Program-made: the position numbers and the translations under genes
Assembly (NCBI GenBank): GCA_965660815.1
Contig: CBFIBG010000013.1
Coordinates: forward strand, 44,885 to 108,884
Source of the DNA: Glaciecola sp965660815
GTDB taxonomy: Bacteria; Pseudomonadota; Gammaproteobacteria; Enterobacterales; Alteromonadaceae
Length of the DNA stretch: 64,000 nt
Direction of reading: 5' to 3'
The notes under the pieces: model-generated
What the model was told of the DNA's origin: nothing
The model's database searches: none
What the model saw: only the letters and a program-made list of their open reading frames with translations
Shown: piece by piece, positions 26,686 through 35,929 of the stretch
Numbering within the stretch: the first letter of the stretch is position 1
Layout of the letters: each line of letters starts with the position of its first letter

Positions 26686-26840
26686 GCGGAGATTTTATTG
26701 CATTTGATATGAATAAAGAGCAGATTATGGCATCTACAGATTCAAATAGTGAGGCTTCAGTTACTACGGTCTTGAGTCCAGGCGCGTTAAAAGAAGCAAA
26801 CAAAAATGAGCCATTATTAAATGAAGATAAACCTCAATAG
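26673..26840 (+). other. lptA: Out-of-frame C-terminal coding segment of lptA
   Basis: In the -1 frame relative to the upstream part of lptA, 55 codons begin DVQVSGDFIAFDMNKEQIMA and end at TAG 26838–26840. DVQVSGDFIAFDM is the strand-turn-strand pattern expected next in LptA, so this is the missing C-terminus. There is no start codon or ribosome site of its own here. Confidence 0.85.
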
Positions 26841-26875
26841 CCGAAGTCGGTTAAGCCAAATAAGGAATGTATATT

Positions 26876-27604
26876 GTGCCAAGCACGCTAATTGCTGAAA
26901 ATTTGGCAAAGTCTTACAAATCACGTCAGGTAGTACGAAATGTCAGCATTCAAGTATCAACAGGGCAAATCGTCGGTTTACTTGGTCCAAATGGAGCTGG
27001 CAAAACCACCACTTTTTATATGATTGTAGGTTTAGTTCCTTTGGATAAAGGTAGCATATGCATCGATCAAATAAACCTTAGCTATCAACCTATGCACGAA
27101 AGAGCACGTCAAGGGATTGGGTATTTGCCTCAAGAAGCCAGTATATTCCGAAAACTTAATGTCTATGAAAACCTCATGGCTATTTTACAAACGAGGAAAG
27201 ATTTATCTACAGAACAACGTGAGCGATTAGCCGATGAGCTTTTAGACGATTTCAATATAAATCACATAAGAAATAGCTTAGGTATGAGTTTGTCTGGCGG
27301 TGAAAGAAGAAGAGTTGAAATTGCTCGAGCTTTAGCAGCAAATCCAAAATTTATTTTATTGGACGAGCCTTTCGCAGGTGTTGATCCAATATCTGTAAAT
27401 GATATAAAGAAGATTATATATCAATTAAAAGAACGTGGAATTGGCGTGTTGATTACTGATCACAACGTCAAGGAAACCTTAGATGTTTGTGAAACTGCTT
27501 TCATTGTTAGCCATGGAGAACTGATTGCGCAAGGAAACGCCCAAGAGGTTTTAAGTAATCAAACCGTGAGAGACGTATATTTAGGTGAACAATTTGTTTT
27601 ATAG
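26876..27604 (+). CDS. lptB: LptB, ATPase of the LPS export ABC transporter
   Basis: 242 residues. Walker A GPNGAGKTT, signature LSGGERRRVE, Walker B FILLDEPFAGVDP and H-loop ITDHN are all present, and PQEASIFRKLNVYENLMAIL is the LptB hallmark. LptB powers LptFG, encoded at 57280–59455. The start is GTG at 26876, with AAGGA 9 nt upstream and family-like length. The ATG at 26867 would abut the ribosome site. Confidence 0.96.
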   Translation: MPSTLIAENLAKSYKSRQVVRNVSIQVSTGQIVGLLGPNGAGKTTTFYMIVGLVPLDKGSICIDQINLSYQPMHERARQGIGYLPQEASIFRKLNVYENLMAILQTRKDLSTEQRERLADELLDDFNINHIRNSLGMSLSGGERRRVEIARALAANPKFILLDEPFAGVDPISVNDIKKIIYQLKERGIGVLITDHNVKETLDVCETAFIVSHGELIAQGNAQEVLSNQTVRDVYLGEQFVL

Positions 27605-27703
27605 GAGTATATTATACATAAGGGACTACGATATTCTTAAAAAAATAAACCCAGTTTAATTTGGCACAACTAGCGAAATAGCTAAAGGCACTAAGAAAAA
27701 TAA

Positions 27704-29209
27704 ATGAAACCATCGTTACAGCTTAAATTTAGTCAGCAATTGACTATGACGCCACAACTGCAGCAAGCCATTAAGTTGTTGCAGTTGTCGACGTTGGATT
27801 TACAGCAAGAAATACAAGAAGCTCTAGAATCTAATCCTCTTTTAGAATCTGTCGAGAGTGACGACTCCTCAAACAATGAATCATCAGATCAAGAAACATT
27901 CGACGCGCGAAATGAGAGCGACCAGAATGTCAATTCGTCCGGAGATGAGAGCGAACCAAGTCAAGCCGATAGCCTAGATTCACATGATGCTTTAGAAAAT
28001 AGAGAATTGCCTGACGATTTGCCATTAGACAATTCATGGGACGAATATTTAGGGTCAACATCGGCGCCTGTGAAAATGTCTGGCGCTGCGATAGATGATG
28101 ACTATGTATTTCAAGGTCAAACAACCGAAAATATACAAGACCACTTAATGTGGCAGGTTGAATTAACCCACTTTAGTGATATTGACAGGTCGATCGCGAT
28201 TGCGATTGTGGACTCTATAGATGAATCGGGTTATCTTAAAGCTACTTGTGAAGAGATATTAGAAAGCCTTGATAACCCTGAGATTGAATTAGACGAGGTA
28301 GAATGCGTTTTGAAGCGAGTTCAACGCTTCGACCCTCTCGGCTCAGGATCAAGATCTGTAAAAGAGTGTTTGCTTGTTCAACTACAACAGTTTAGTCAGG
28401 ACACCCCGTGGTTAGCTCAAGCACGAACTATCATTGAGGAATATTCAGACCTCTTAAGCAGCAAAGACTATAGAACTTTGATGCGCAAAACTCGATTGAA
28501 AGAGGATCAATTACGAGAAGTTATGCGCTTGTTACAAAGCTTGAACCCAAGGCCAGGAAGCGCAATTGCATCTGGTGAGCCTGAATATGTCGTCCCTGAT
28601 GTAAATGTATACAAAAAAAAGGGGGTGTGGACAGTCGAGTTGAACAACGAGGCATTACCCGCTCTTACGGTTAATGAAACTTATGCAAAACTTTCAAAAA
28701 CGGCAAGTAATCCATCCGACTCACAATACATTAAGACACACTTGCAAGAAGCAAGGTGGTTTATAAAAAGTCTAGAAAGCAGAAACGAAACGTTACTTAA
28801 GGTGTCACACTGCATAGTCTCAAAACAACGAGAGTTTTTCGAGAAAGGCCCAGAAAAAATGCAACCCATGGTACTCAATGATGTTGCGGAAATGGTGGAT
28901 ATGCATGAGTCAACAATCTCAAGAGTGACCACGCAAAAATACATGCATACCCCCCGAGGTATATTTGAATTAAAATATTTCTTTTCGTCACACGTTTCGA
29001 CAGATTCAGGTGAAAATTGCTCGTCTACTGCCATACGCGCTTTTATCAAAAAATTAGTAGCCGAAGAACCGTCTAATAAGCCATTAAGCGACAGTAAAAT
29101 TGCGCAATTGCTTGCTGAGCAAGGAATTAAAGTTGCTCGACGAACAATTGCAAAATACCGGGAGTCACTTCACATCCCACCTTCTAATCAACGAAAAAGT
29201 CTTGTTTAA
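27704..29209 (+). CDS. rpoN: RNA polymerase sigma-54 factor
   Basis: 501 residues. The glutamine/leucine-rich activator region I (1–50, LTMTPQLQQAIKLLQLS) is followed by an acidic region II (about 50–120), the core-binding and helix-turn-helix domains and the RpoN box (ARRTIAKYRESL) near the C-terminus. It directs polymerase to -24/-12 promoters for nitrogen, flagellar and other genes. The lptB–rpoN–hpf–ptsN–rapZ–npr order is conserved. Confidence 0.97.
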   Translation: MKPSLQLKFSQQLTMTPQLQQAIKLLQLSTLDLQQEIQEALESNPLLESVESDDSSNNESSDQETFDARNESDQNVNSSGDESEPSQADSLDSHDALENRELPDDLPLDNSWDEYLGSTSAPVKMSGAAIDDDYVFQGQTTENIQDHLMWQVELTHFSDIDRSIAIAIVDSIDESGYLKATCEEILESLDNPEIELDEVECVLKRVQRFDPLGSGSRSVKECLLVQLQQFSQDTPWLAQARTIIEEYSDLLSSKDYRTLMRKTRLKEDQLREVMRLLQSLNPRPGSAIASGEPEYVVPDVNVYKKKGVWTVELNNEALPALTVNETYAKLSKTASNPSDSQYIKTHLQEARWFIKSLESRNETLLKVSHCIVSKQREFFEKGPEKMQPMVLNDVAEMVDMHESTISRVTTQKYMHTPRGIFELKYFFSSHVSTDSGENCSSTAIRAFIKKLVAEEPSNKPLSDSKIAQLLAEQGIKVARRTIAKYRESLHIPPSNQRKSLV

Positions 29210-29232
29210 TCAAGCAAAAGAGGACCAATATT

Positions 29233-29523
29233 ATGCAAATAAACCTTACCGGTCATCATGTAGAAATCACAGATGCTTTGCGCAATTATGTCGACACTAA
29301 ATTTGAAAAGTTAGAGCGACATTTTGATCACATAAACAACGTTCATGTTATCCTCAATATAGAAAAATTAACTCAAAAAGCAGAAGCCACATTACATGTA
29401 AATGGTGGTGAAATCTTTGCCAACTCTGAACATACCGACATGTATGCTGCCATTGACGGTCTAATTGATAAACTAGATAGACAAGTCATAAAGCATAAAG
29501 AAAAAATGCAGCGCCATCACTAA
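29233..29523 (+). CDS. hpf: Ribosome hibernation promoting factor
   Basis: 96 residues, matching the short HPF of gammaproteobacteria. It begins MQINLTGHHVEITDALRNYV and carries FEKLERHFDHI and the conserved NVHVIL strand. It binds the decoding centre and promotes 100S ribosome dimers in stationary phase. It lies 23 nt after rpoN with an AGAGGA ribosome site. Confidence 0.95.
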   Translation: MQINLTGHHVEITDALRNYVDTKFEKLERHFDHINNVHVILNIEKLTQKAEATLHVNGGEIFANSEHTDMYAAIDGLIDKLDRQVIKHKEKMQRHH

Positions 29524-29531
29524 ATATTCCC

Positions 29532-29975
29532 ATGATAATTAACGATATCATCTCACTTGATCGAACACAGTGTTCGGTCAAGTGCCAAAGCAAAAAACGC
29601 ATTTTTGAAATTATTTCTGAAATCGCAGTAGAGCAATCCCCTGAGTTAGACCAAGGAGAAGTACTCACTAGCCTTTTGGGGAGAGAAAGAATGGGCAGTA
29701 CTGGTATCGGGCACGGCATTGCCATCCCACATGGAAAAATTCAAGGCCTAACGAACATGATAGCAATTATTGTTACTTCAGATTGCCCTATTGAATTTGA
29801 TGCTATTGACAGCCAACCTGTTGATATATTTTTTGCAATACTCGTACCTGAAGAACAAACCGATAAGCACATACAGGCATTATCAGGCATTGCTCGTAAA
29901 TTAAGTGATAAAGAGACTGTTAAAGCAATCAGAAACGCAAATAACAAGAATGAAATTGTCGCAGCACTCGCCTAG
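29532..29975 (+). CDS. ptsN: Nitrogen PTS enzyme IIA
   Basis: 147 residues forming a PTS EIIA type-2 domain. The phospho-acceptor is His67 in GIGHGIAIPHGK. EIIA-Ntr regulates potassium, nitrogen and envelope responses according to its phosphorylation by PtsP and NPr. It starts 8 nt after the hpf stop. ptsP itself is not in the window. Confidence 0.95.
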   Translation: MIINDIISLDRTQCSVKCQSKKRIFEIISEIAVEQSPELDQGEVLTSLLGRERMGSTGIGHGIAIPHGKIQGLTNMIAIIVTSDCPIEFDAIDSQPVDIFFAILVPEEQTDKHIQALSGIARKLSDKETVKAIRNANNKNEIVAALA

Positions 29976-30202
29976 CAGGCCTCATTAATTCTGCACTGCT
30001 TTCATAATTTTCATATTTATTACTTTCAATAGTTTTACGCGTTATTAACAACAACATACTCTGAATATAGCAAATAATTATCCATTTAAGGGCGTCATAT
30101 AGTTGAAGTATTCTCTCCTTTAAAACAAATCTTATACAAAACTCTACTTTCACCAATGAAAGTGAAACAAAAAAGCAAACATATAACTCGTTAGACTATC
30201 AG

Positions 30203-30230
30203 TTAGGCACAATTCGATGTAAAGTATAAT
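30203..30230 (+). promoter_or_regulatory. Candidate promoter of rapZ–npr
   Basis: A perfect TATAAT (30225–30230) lies 16 nt after a weak -35 (TTAGGC, 30203–30208), inside the 299-base gap between ptsN and rapZ and 45 nt before the rapZ start. In E. coli these genes are contiguous. The rest of the gap shows no gene. Confidence 0.45.
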
Positions 30231-30274
30231 GGCAGATTGTTTAATGCTAACAGCACACGAAGGATGGGTGCGTT

Positions 30275-31147
30275 ATGAAACTCATAATAATAAGTGGCCG
30301 ATCGGGATCGGGTAAATCAATAGCCTTAAAAGCTTTAGAAGATTTAGGATATTATTGCGTCGATAATATCCCAGTATCTCTGTTACCCACCCTCACCCAT
30401 ACAGTCGTGGAACAACATGAGTTAGTAGCGGTTAGCATTGATGTTAGAAACATGCCTGATACAGAAAATGAAATAAGCGACCTACTTGAGTACCTTCCCG
30501 AATTCTGGGAAACAACCATTATTTTCTTAGACGCCTCTGATGATGTCTTGGTCAAAAGATATTCAGAGACTAGACGTCTTCATCCTTTATTTAAAAGGAA
30601 TCACTCATTGGTTGACGCGATTGCTCAAGAAAGGGAAATACTTGTACCTGTTTCAGAAAAAGCAGACTTGCACATCAATACAGATACCTTATCTGTTCAT
30701 GATCTCGCCGAGTCAGTGAGAGAGAAAGTCCTTGGTAAGAAAACCACTGATCTCGTATTGATTTTTGAATCCTTTGGGTTTAAGTATGGTTTACCTAAAG
30801 ACGCAGATTACGTATTTGATGTTAGATTTTTACCAAACCCACACTGGGAGCCCGAATTGCGCCCATATACTGGCTTAGATGACCCTGTTGAGTTATTTCT
30901 GTCATCTCAACCATTAGTAATGAAACTTATTTGGCAAATTCAAAATTTATTGGTCACTTGGTTACCCCATCTTGAAAGAAACAATCGCTCTTATGTCACC
31001 ATCGCGATTGGATGCACCGGAGGCAAACACCGCTCGGTTTTTGTGGCTCAATCACTTTCAGATGCATTTAGGGCAAGCCACCAAAACGTGCAAGTAAAAC
31101 ATCGTGAACTTAGTAAACTGAAACTGGAGCAGTCCAGCAATACATAA
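30275..31147 (+). CDS. rapZ: RNase adapter protein RapZ
   Basis: 290 residues. N-terminal P-loop GRSGSGKS (residues 8–15) and a C-terminal domain with the conserved GCTGGKHRSV. RapZ binds small RNAs and guides RNase E, controlling glucosamine-6-phosphate synthase in E. coli. The FDVRFLPNPHW motif (about 187–197) is typical. A GAAGGATG-type ribosome site precedes the ATG. Confidence 0.95.
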   Translation: MKLIIISGRSGSGKSIALKALEDLGYYCVDNIPVSLLPTLTHTVVEQHELVAVSIDVRNMPDTENEISDLLEYLPEFWETTIIFLDASDDVLVKRYSETRRLHPLFKRNHSLVDAIAQEREILVPVSEKADLHINTDTLSVHDLAESVREKVLGKKTTDLVLIFESFGFKYGLPKDADYVFDVRFLPNPHWEPELRPYTGLDDPVELFLSSQPLVMKLIWQIQNLLVTWLPHLERNNRSYVTIAIGCTGGKHRSVFVAQSLSDAFRASHQNVQVKHRELSKLKLEQSSNT

Positions 31148-31223
31148 AGATGTTAAATTAACTATTCAACGCTCTAAAAAGAGCTGATCTTTTGTTTTAT
31201 TTTTCTATAAGAGGCTTGTGAAC

Positions 31224-31496
31224 ATGAAAGTGTCAAAAAATGTCACTATCATAAACAAATTAGGTTTGCATGCACGAGCAGCAACAAAACTTGTAAAGTT
31301 AGCTAACTCATTCAATTGTACAATTGAACTTCGGCAAGGAGACCAAACTGCGCTTGCAAATAGTGTTTTAGCGCTTTTAATGCTCGAAAGTAGCCGCGGC
31401 AAACAAGTAGAGATAACCTGCACCGGCCAAGACGCAGTGGAAGCCCTTAGTTCGGTTGAGCAACTGATAGTGAATCGCTTCGATGAAGGCGAATAG
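31224..31496 (+). CDS. npr: Phosphocarrier protein NPr
   Basis: 90 residues, an HPr-like protein of the nitrogen PTS. The phospho-acceptor His16 lies in NKLGLHARAATKLV, and the helix-2 region LLMLESSRG is present. It relays phosphate from EI-Ntr (PtsP) to PtsN. The ATG at 31224 has AGAGG 9 nt upstream; a GTG at 31218 lies too close to that site. The symbol ptsO is also used. Confidence 0.93.
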   Translation: MKVSKNVTIINKLGLHARAATKLVKLANSFNCTIELRQGDQTALANSVLALLMLESSRGKQVEITCTGQDAVEALSSVEQLIVNRFDEGE

Positions 31497-31534
31497 CAAA
31501 AATTAGCGATGAAACTCAGGAAGGTAAATACAAC

Positions 31535-32893
31535 GTGTCAGATACGATCGAACAATCAGATACTCAAGCTCGATTAACTTCTATAAACGCATCGTTGACA
31601 GCGGGCGCATTCGTCCGTGTTAGAAAGCTATTACTGGACATCCCCGCCGGTGACGTCGCACTTCTGCTTGAGTCATCACCCACTAAGACCAGAGATGAAC
31701 TTTGGCAAATGCTTGACGCAGACTTTCACGGTGACGTGTTAGAAGAATTGTCGGAAGACGTCAGAAACGGCATTATTTCCAAAATGATGCCTGCCAGTGT
31801 AGTCGATGCACTCGAAGATATGGACACTGATGACTTAGCGGAAACACTAAGCACATTGCCAGAGGAAGTTTTAACTAGCATCCTCAAATCAATGGACGAG
31901 CAGGACAGACATCGAGCCGAAAAAGCGCTTTCTTATGGTGAGGATACCGCTGGTTTCATAATGAATACGGATACCATTACGGTAAGGCAAGATGTTAATG
32001 TGGACGTTGTTCTTAGGTATTTAAGGCTGCGCACCGAGTTGCCAGAGAATACTGACACACTTTACGTCGTCAATCGCCAAGATTTTTTAATTGGAACCCT
32101 TTCCTTATCAAGACTCATTACCTCTAATCCTGATGTTTCAGTTGATGACATCATGGATGACGAGCCTGAATCACTTACTGTCGATATGGACGACAGCCAC
32201 GTGGCTAAAATGTTTGAACGTTATGACTGGATATCGGCACCTGTGGTTGATTCGGAAGGCAAACTGGTTGGGCGAATTACTATTGATGACGTGGTAGATA
32301 TTATCAGAGAAGACGCAGAACACTCAATGATGAGTATGGCTGGACTAGATGATGAAGAGGACACTTTTGCCCCGGTGGGACAATCCACAAAAAGACGCTC
32401 TATTTGGCTAGGCGTCAATCTAGTAACCGCTTTACTAGCCGCAGCTGTAAGCGATTTATTTGAATCTACTTTAAGTCAATTAGCTGTATTAGCCATACTC
32501 AACACCATAGTGCCAAGTATGGGTGGCGTTGCGGGAAATCAAACTCTTACATTGGTTATTCGAGGAATGGCTCTTGGCCATGTCACCGCTATGAACTCAT
32601 TATGGTTAGTCAGAAAGGAGCTTGCCATTGGCTTCTTCAATGGCCTGATTTGGGCCACACTTATAGCGACTGTTATCGCATTATGGAAGCAAGATTACGT
32701 TCTAGGAGGGGTGATTGCCTTCGCTATGATGGTAAATATGATTGCAGCAGGGTTAGCAGGAGCTATACTGCCAATCATTATGAAGAAATTGAAAATAGAC
32801 CCTGCTTTGGCTGGTAGCGTCATTTTAACCACAATAACGGACGTTGTTGGAATTTTCGCATTCCTTGGTACCGCCACCATCTTTCTTTTATGA
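31535..32893 (+). CDS. mgtE: MgtE family magnesium transporter
   Basis: 452 residues: an N-terminal superhelical domain (about 35–135), two CBS domains (about 140–265) and five membrane helices (about 288–452) with the PSMGGVAGNQT motif lining the pore. In this family Mg2+ binding to the cytoplasmic domains closes the channel. The start is GTG at 31535 with AAGG 10 nt upstream. It is 38 nt after npr and ends the string of plus-strand genes. Confidence 0.94.
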   Translation: MSDTIEQSDTQARLTSINASLTAGAFVRVRKLLLDIPAGDVALLLESSPTKTRDELWQMLDADFHGDVLEELSEDVRNGIISKMMPASVVDALEDMDTDDLAETLSTLPEEVLTSILKSMDEQDRHRAEKALSYGEDTAGFIMNTDTITVRQDVNVDVVLRYLRLRTELPENTDTLYVVNRQDFLIGTLSLSRLITSNPDVSVDDIMDDEPESLTVDMDDSHVAKMFERYDWISAPVVDSEGKLVGRITIDDVVDIIREDAEHSMMSMAGLDDEEDTFAPVGQSTKRRSIWLGVNLVTALLAAAVSDLFESTLSQLAVLAILNTIVPSMGGVAGNQTLTLVIRGMALGHVTAMNSLWLVRKELAIGFFNGLIWATLIATVIALWKQDYVLGGVIAFAMMVNMIAAGLAGAILPIIMKKLKIDPALAGSVILTTITDVVGIFAFLGTATIFLL

Positions 32894-32971
32894 AAACAAT
32901 AGTGGCTCTACTTAGTACAGATTTTAATAAGAAGGCAAAATTGTCATCATAGAAGCACGATTTAATATTGG

Positions 32972-35332
32972 TTAATCGTCCATTTGATGTTGATTCAGCC
33001 AGTTTTGCAGAAATGGTACATCTTGTTCGATAGCTAATTGTAATTGTTCCACCCACTCATAAACATTTTCCCACCAAGCGGGATGGTCTCCTTGTTGAAT
33101 GCTGTTTGCCGTACTTTGCACACGAGACAAGCCAACAGAACCTGCAGCCCCCTTTATCTTGTGAGCTTGGGAGCATACTTCCTCTTTGTCATTTGCGGCT
33201 AAAGCAACATTGAGAAGCTCCATATATTCAGGGATCTTATCATTGAAAACGGCCAGACTGGCCTCAATCATCCCTTCCCCAATAGTATCAATGAGCATAT
33301 TGAGTAACTCTGTGTCCAATACAGCTTCTGTTTCTTGTTCAATAGTTACCCCAGAATTGTTATTGCCCACAAGCGGAACATCTTCGGCTAAATCAGTCGC
33401 AAACAGTTCATTAAAGACTTGAATAATCCGGCTTTTCTTAACAGGTTTGGCAATCACATCATCCAAGCCATTTTGCAGATACTCATCGCGAGTTTTAATG
33501 ACATTAGCCGTTAATGCCACCATTGGAGTGCGCAGAACAAGGTCTTCTTCTAGCAATGTTTGAGCAACATCAAACCCTGTCATATCGGGCAATTGAATGT
33601 CGAGCAAAATTAAATCAAAGGTAGTTTCTCGAACCATATCTATGGCCTCTTGACCAGTCATAGCGACAGACACTTGCTGACCAAGCTTTTCTAGCAGTGC
33701 TTTGGCGACCATAACATTCAATTCAATATCTTCTACCAGTAAGATATTTAAACCCGAGACTCTCAACTCTTCAACTTCAGGTCTAACATCTGCGATGGAA
33801 ACTGGCAGATTGATTTCAAAACAAGTGCCTTTGTTTAACTCGCTATTGACTCTAATGGAGCCTTTCATTTTGTCGACCATTTGTTTGCAAATAGCAAGAC
33901 CAATGCCGGTGCCGGTTGCTGATTGGAAATCCTCTCGTTGTACTTGATAATACATAGCAAAAATTTTATCGAGTTGGTCTTTTGCGATCCCTATTCCAGT
34001 ATCTTGAACTGTAAATGTAATTTCAGCCATTTTATCTGACTGCATTTTCGCTGACATCGTCAAAGCTACTGAACCACTTTGGGTGAATTTAACGGCATTA
34101 AATAAGATGTTCCATAGAACCTGTCTAAGTCTTGTGCCATCCGCTTCAAAGGCGACTGGAACAGGGTCAATAATAGACCAATTAAACGCCAAGTTCTTAT
34201 CCGCGGCTAACAACTTAATAATACTGGCAAGTTCATTGATAAAATTGGTGGTATTTACAGTTTTATATTGTATTTCCACCTTACCTCTATCCAATTTATC
34301 AAGGTCTATAATATCGTTGAATATATTTCCTAACGTTATTGCACTGGCATAAATCGTACTAACCCAATCAAATTGCTCTGGATTTAACTTTGTGTCTCGA
34401 AGCATTCTAGATAAACCGACTATGCCATTGAGAGGGGTCCGCAGTTCATGTGAGATTGTGGCGATGAATTTGGTTTTATCTTTACTGGCTTGCTCTATAG
34501 CAAGCTGAGATTGTTTTCGCTCCGTCATATCTCTACCAAAAGCTAGCAGACCTAAGCGTTTTCCTTCGCTGTCAAAGAATGGAACTTTTCGCATTTCAAA
34601 ATAACGTTTTTTGCCATCGGCAAATCTGAGCCATAACTCCTCAGTGATAGGAGAATTATTTTCCAAAACCTCTTGATCAGATGCTGCTACCTGCCTAGCA
34701 AGTTCCTCATCATATACTTGGTACGGCGTTAACCCCATTAGTTCTTCTTGCGTTTTGCCGGTTAGAGCTTCAGCGACCTTGTTACAACCTTCAAACTGAC
34801 CGGCTTCGTTTCGGTAATAAATGAGATCAGGAGACGCGTCAATAATAGAACGGGTTAATGTGGATAATCGCCTCGCTTCTATTTCTTGTTCAGATTTCTG
34901 TTTAATTTCGAGCTCTAGTTTAGCAAACATCGCCTCACGCTCGGTTTGTGCGTGTTTTCGTTGCTCAATTTCATAGTTTAATTGACGGATATTATTTTGA
35001 AGCTCACGATTTAAGATAACATCGTGACGGCGCAAACGCTCGAGTTGACTGACTGCTTCTTCTAAGTTTATTCGAGAGTGCTCTAACTGCTTTATTAGCT
35101 TACTGAAAAAATAGAGTAATACGGGAGCGCCAAGCAAGGTTAGAGCAATTGCCGTAATCAAATCATCTCTATGAATATCACTACCAAAAGCAATGCGAAC
35201 GACATAAGACCCAGCGATACTGAAAATCAGAGTCAAAGAAACAAATAATACCAGCGCTTTTGGCGTACCTAACCTATCGACAAATTGAGCAAACTTAATT
35301 GCCCAAGACTCTGTTGAAGACTTAATTAGCAT
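32972..35332 (-). CDS. arcB: ArcB-like hybrid sensor histidine kinase
   Basis: 786 residues, close to E. coli ArcB (778). Two membrane helices (about 25–80) with a short loop, a coiled linker, a PAS domain (about 165–285), HisKA with SHELRTPLNG (His295), HATPase, a receiver domain with LILLDIQLPDMTG and a C-terminal HPt domain with HKIKGAAGS. ArcB relays respiratory redox state to ArcA. Position beside gltB matches the E. coli neighbourhood. arcA is not in the window. Confidence 0.93.
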   Translation of the reverse strand: MLIKSSTESWAIKFAQFVDRLGTPKALVLFVSLTLIFSIAGSYVVRIAFGSDIHRDDLITAIALTLLGAPVLLYFFSKLIKQLEHSRINLEEAVSQLERLRRHDVILNRELQNNIRQLNYEIEQRKHAQTEREAMFAKLELEIKQKSEQEIEARRLSTLTRSIIDASPDLIYYRNEAGQFEGCNKVAEALTGKTQEELMGLTPYQVYDEELARQVAASDQEVLENNSPITEELWLRFADGKKRYFEMRKVPFFDSEGKRLGLLAFGRDMTERKQSQLAIEQASKDKTKFIATISHELRTPLNGIVGLSRMLRDTKLNPEQFDWVSTIYASAITLGNIFNDIIDLDKLDRGKVEIQYKTVNTTNFINELASIIKLLAADKNLAFNWSIIDPVPVAFEADGTRLRQVLWNILFNAVKFTQSGSVALTMSAKMQSDKMAEITFTVQDTGIGIAKDQLDKIFAMYYQVQREDFQSATGTGIGLAICKQMVDKMKGSIRVNSELNKGTCFEINLPVSIADVRPEVEELRVSGLNILLVEDIELNVMVAKALLEKLGQQVSVAMTGQEAIDMVRETTFDLILLDIQLPDMTGFDVAQTLLEEDLVLRTPMVALTANVIKTRDEYLQNGLDDVIAKPVKKSRIIQVFNELFATDLAEDVPLVGNNNSGVTIEQETEAVLDTELLNMLIDTIGEGMIEASLAVFNDKIPEYMELLNVALAANDKEEVCSQAHKIKGAAGSVGLSRVQSTANSIQQGDHPAWWENVYEWVEQLQLAIEQDVPFLQNWLNQHQMDD

Positions 35333-35855
35333 ATTTATTTAGTTCTTATCATTTCATAAATGTCGTAAGTCTATCACGAATATTTCCAATATTTACTTTT
35401 ACGAGTTATTACAGTCATATAAATCTGTATATCCTTGACCTGAGTCCCTTAGGTACTTGAGAAACGCTTAAACGCACGTAAATGAAACTTTACTCAACAA
35501 TCATGTATATTTATTCGTAAACAAGTGTTTTTATTACATTTCCACACAAAGAAAGGTTGTGATACCAACTAATATTCACAACCTATTAACCTACAATGGG
35601 TATTAATTAACGAAATTAATATTTGCTTTATAAAACTATTTTTTCATTAAATACAAACACTTAAAACTTATCTAAGACCCTATAAGCAATAATATCCAAC
35701 AGGATAATTGATTTCTTGCGCTGAACTAGGTATTTTCACTGTCCCGCTTAGTGGAATGAATAATAATTCGATACCCTAGAGTATCCTCAAAAACAACTAA
35801 CGACGCTGTATTACAAAGACAAAACGCAGCAAAGAATACATCGATAGTCACGTGC
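35333..35855. other. Long divergent intergenic region between arcB and gltB
   Basis: About 520 bases without a supported gene, rich in A and T. It contains a 9-bp inverted repeat AGGTTGTGA/TCACAACCT (35554–35562 and 35576–35584) and a near-palindrome GATACCCTAGAGTATC (35770–35785). Both are candidate operator-like elements upstream of the gltB promoter. Confidence 0.5.
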
Positions 35856-35884
35856 TTGTTCGAATTAGCACCTTAACGTATAAA
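35856..35884 (+). promoter_or_regulatory. Sigma-70 promoter of gltBD
   Basis: TTGTTC (35856–35861) and TATAAA (35879–35884) are separated by 17 nt. The predicted start near 35891 leaves a leader of about 40 nt before gltB, with a strong AAGGAG ribosome site. Confidence 0.55.
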
Positions 35885-35929
35885 AATTGAAATGCGAAGG
35901 CAATAATCGTCGGCGCCAAGGAGTAATTT

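Noticed and set aside
27661..27680. Possible sigma-54 promoter (TTGGCAC...GC) just before rpoN, suggesting autoregulation
   Set aside because: The GG and GC doublets are separated by 8 nt instead of the required 10; at the correct spacing the -12 reads GA.
31171..31199. Terminator between rapZ and npr
   Set aside because: The stem GCTCT/AGAGC is only 5 bp and the T-rich tail starts several bases later; too weak to call.
35554..35584. CRP site upstream of gltB (TGTGA...TCACA)
   Set aside because: The half-sites are 13 nt apart rather than 6, incompatible with CRP binding.
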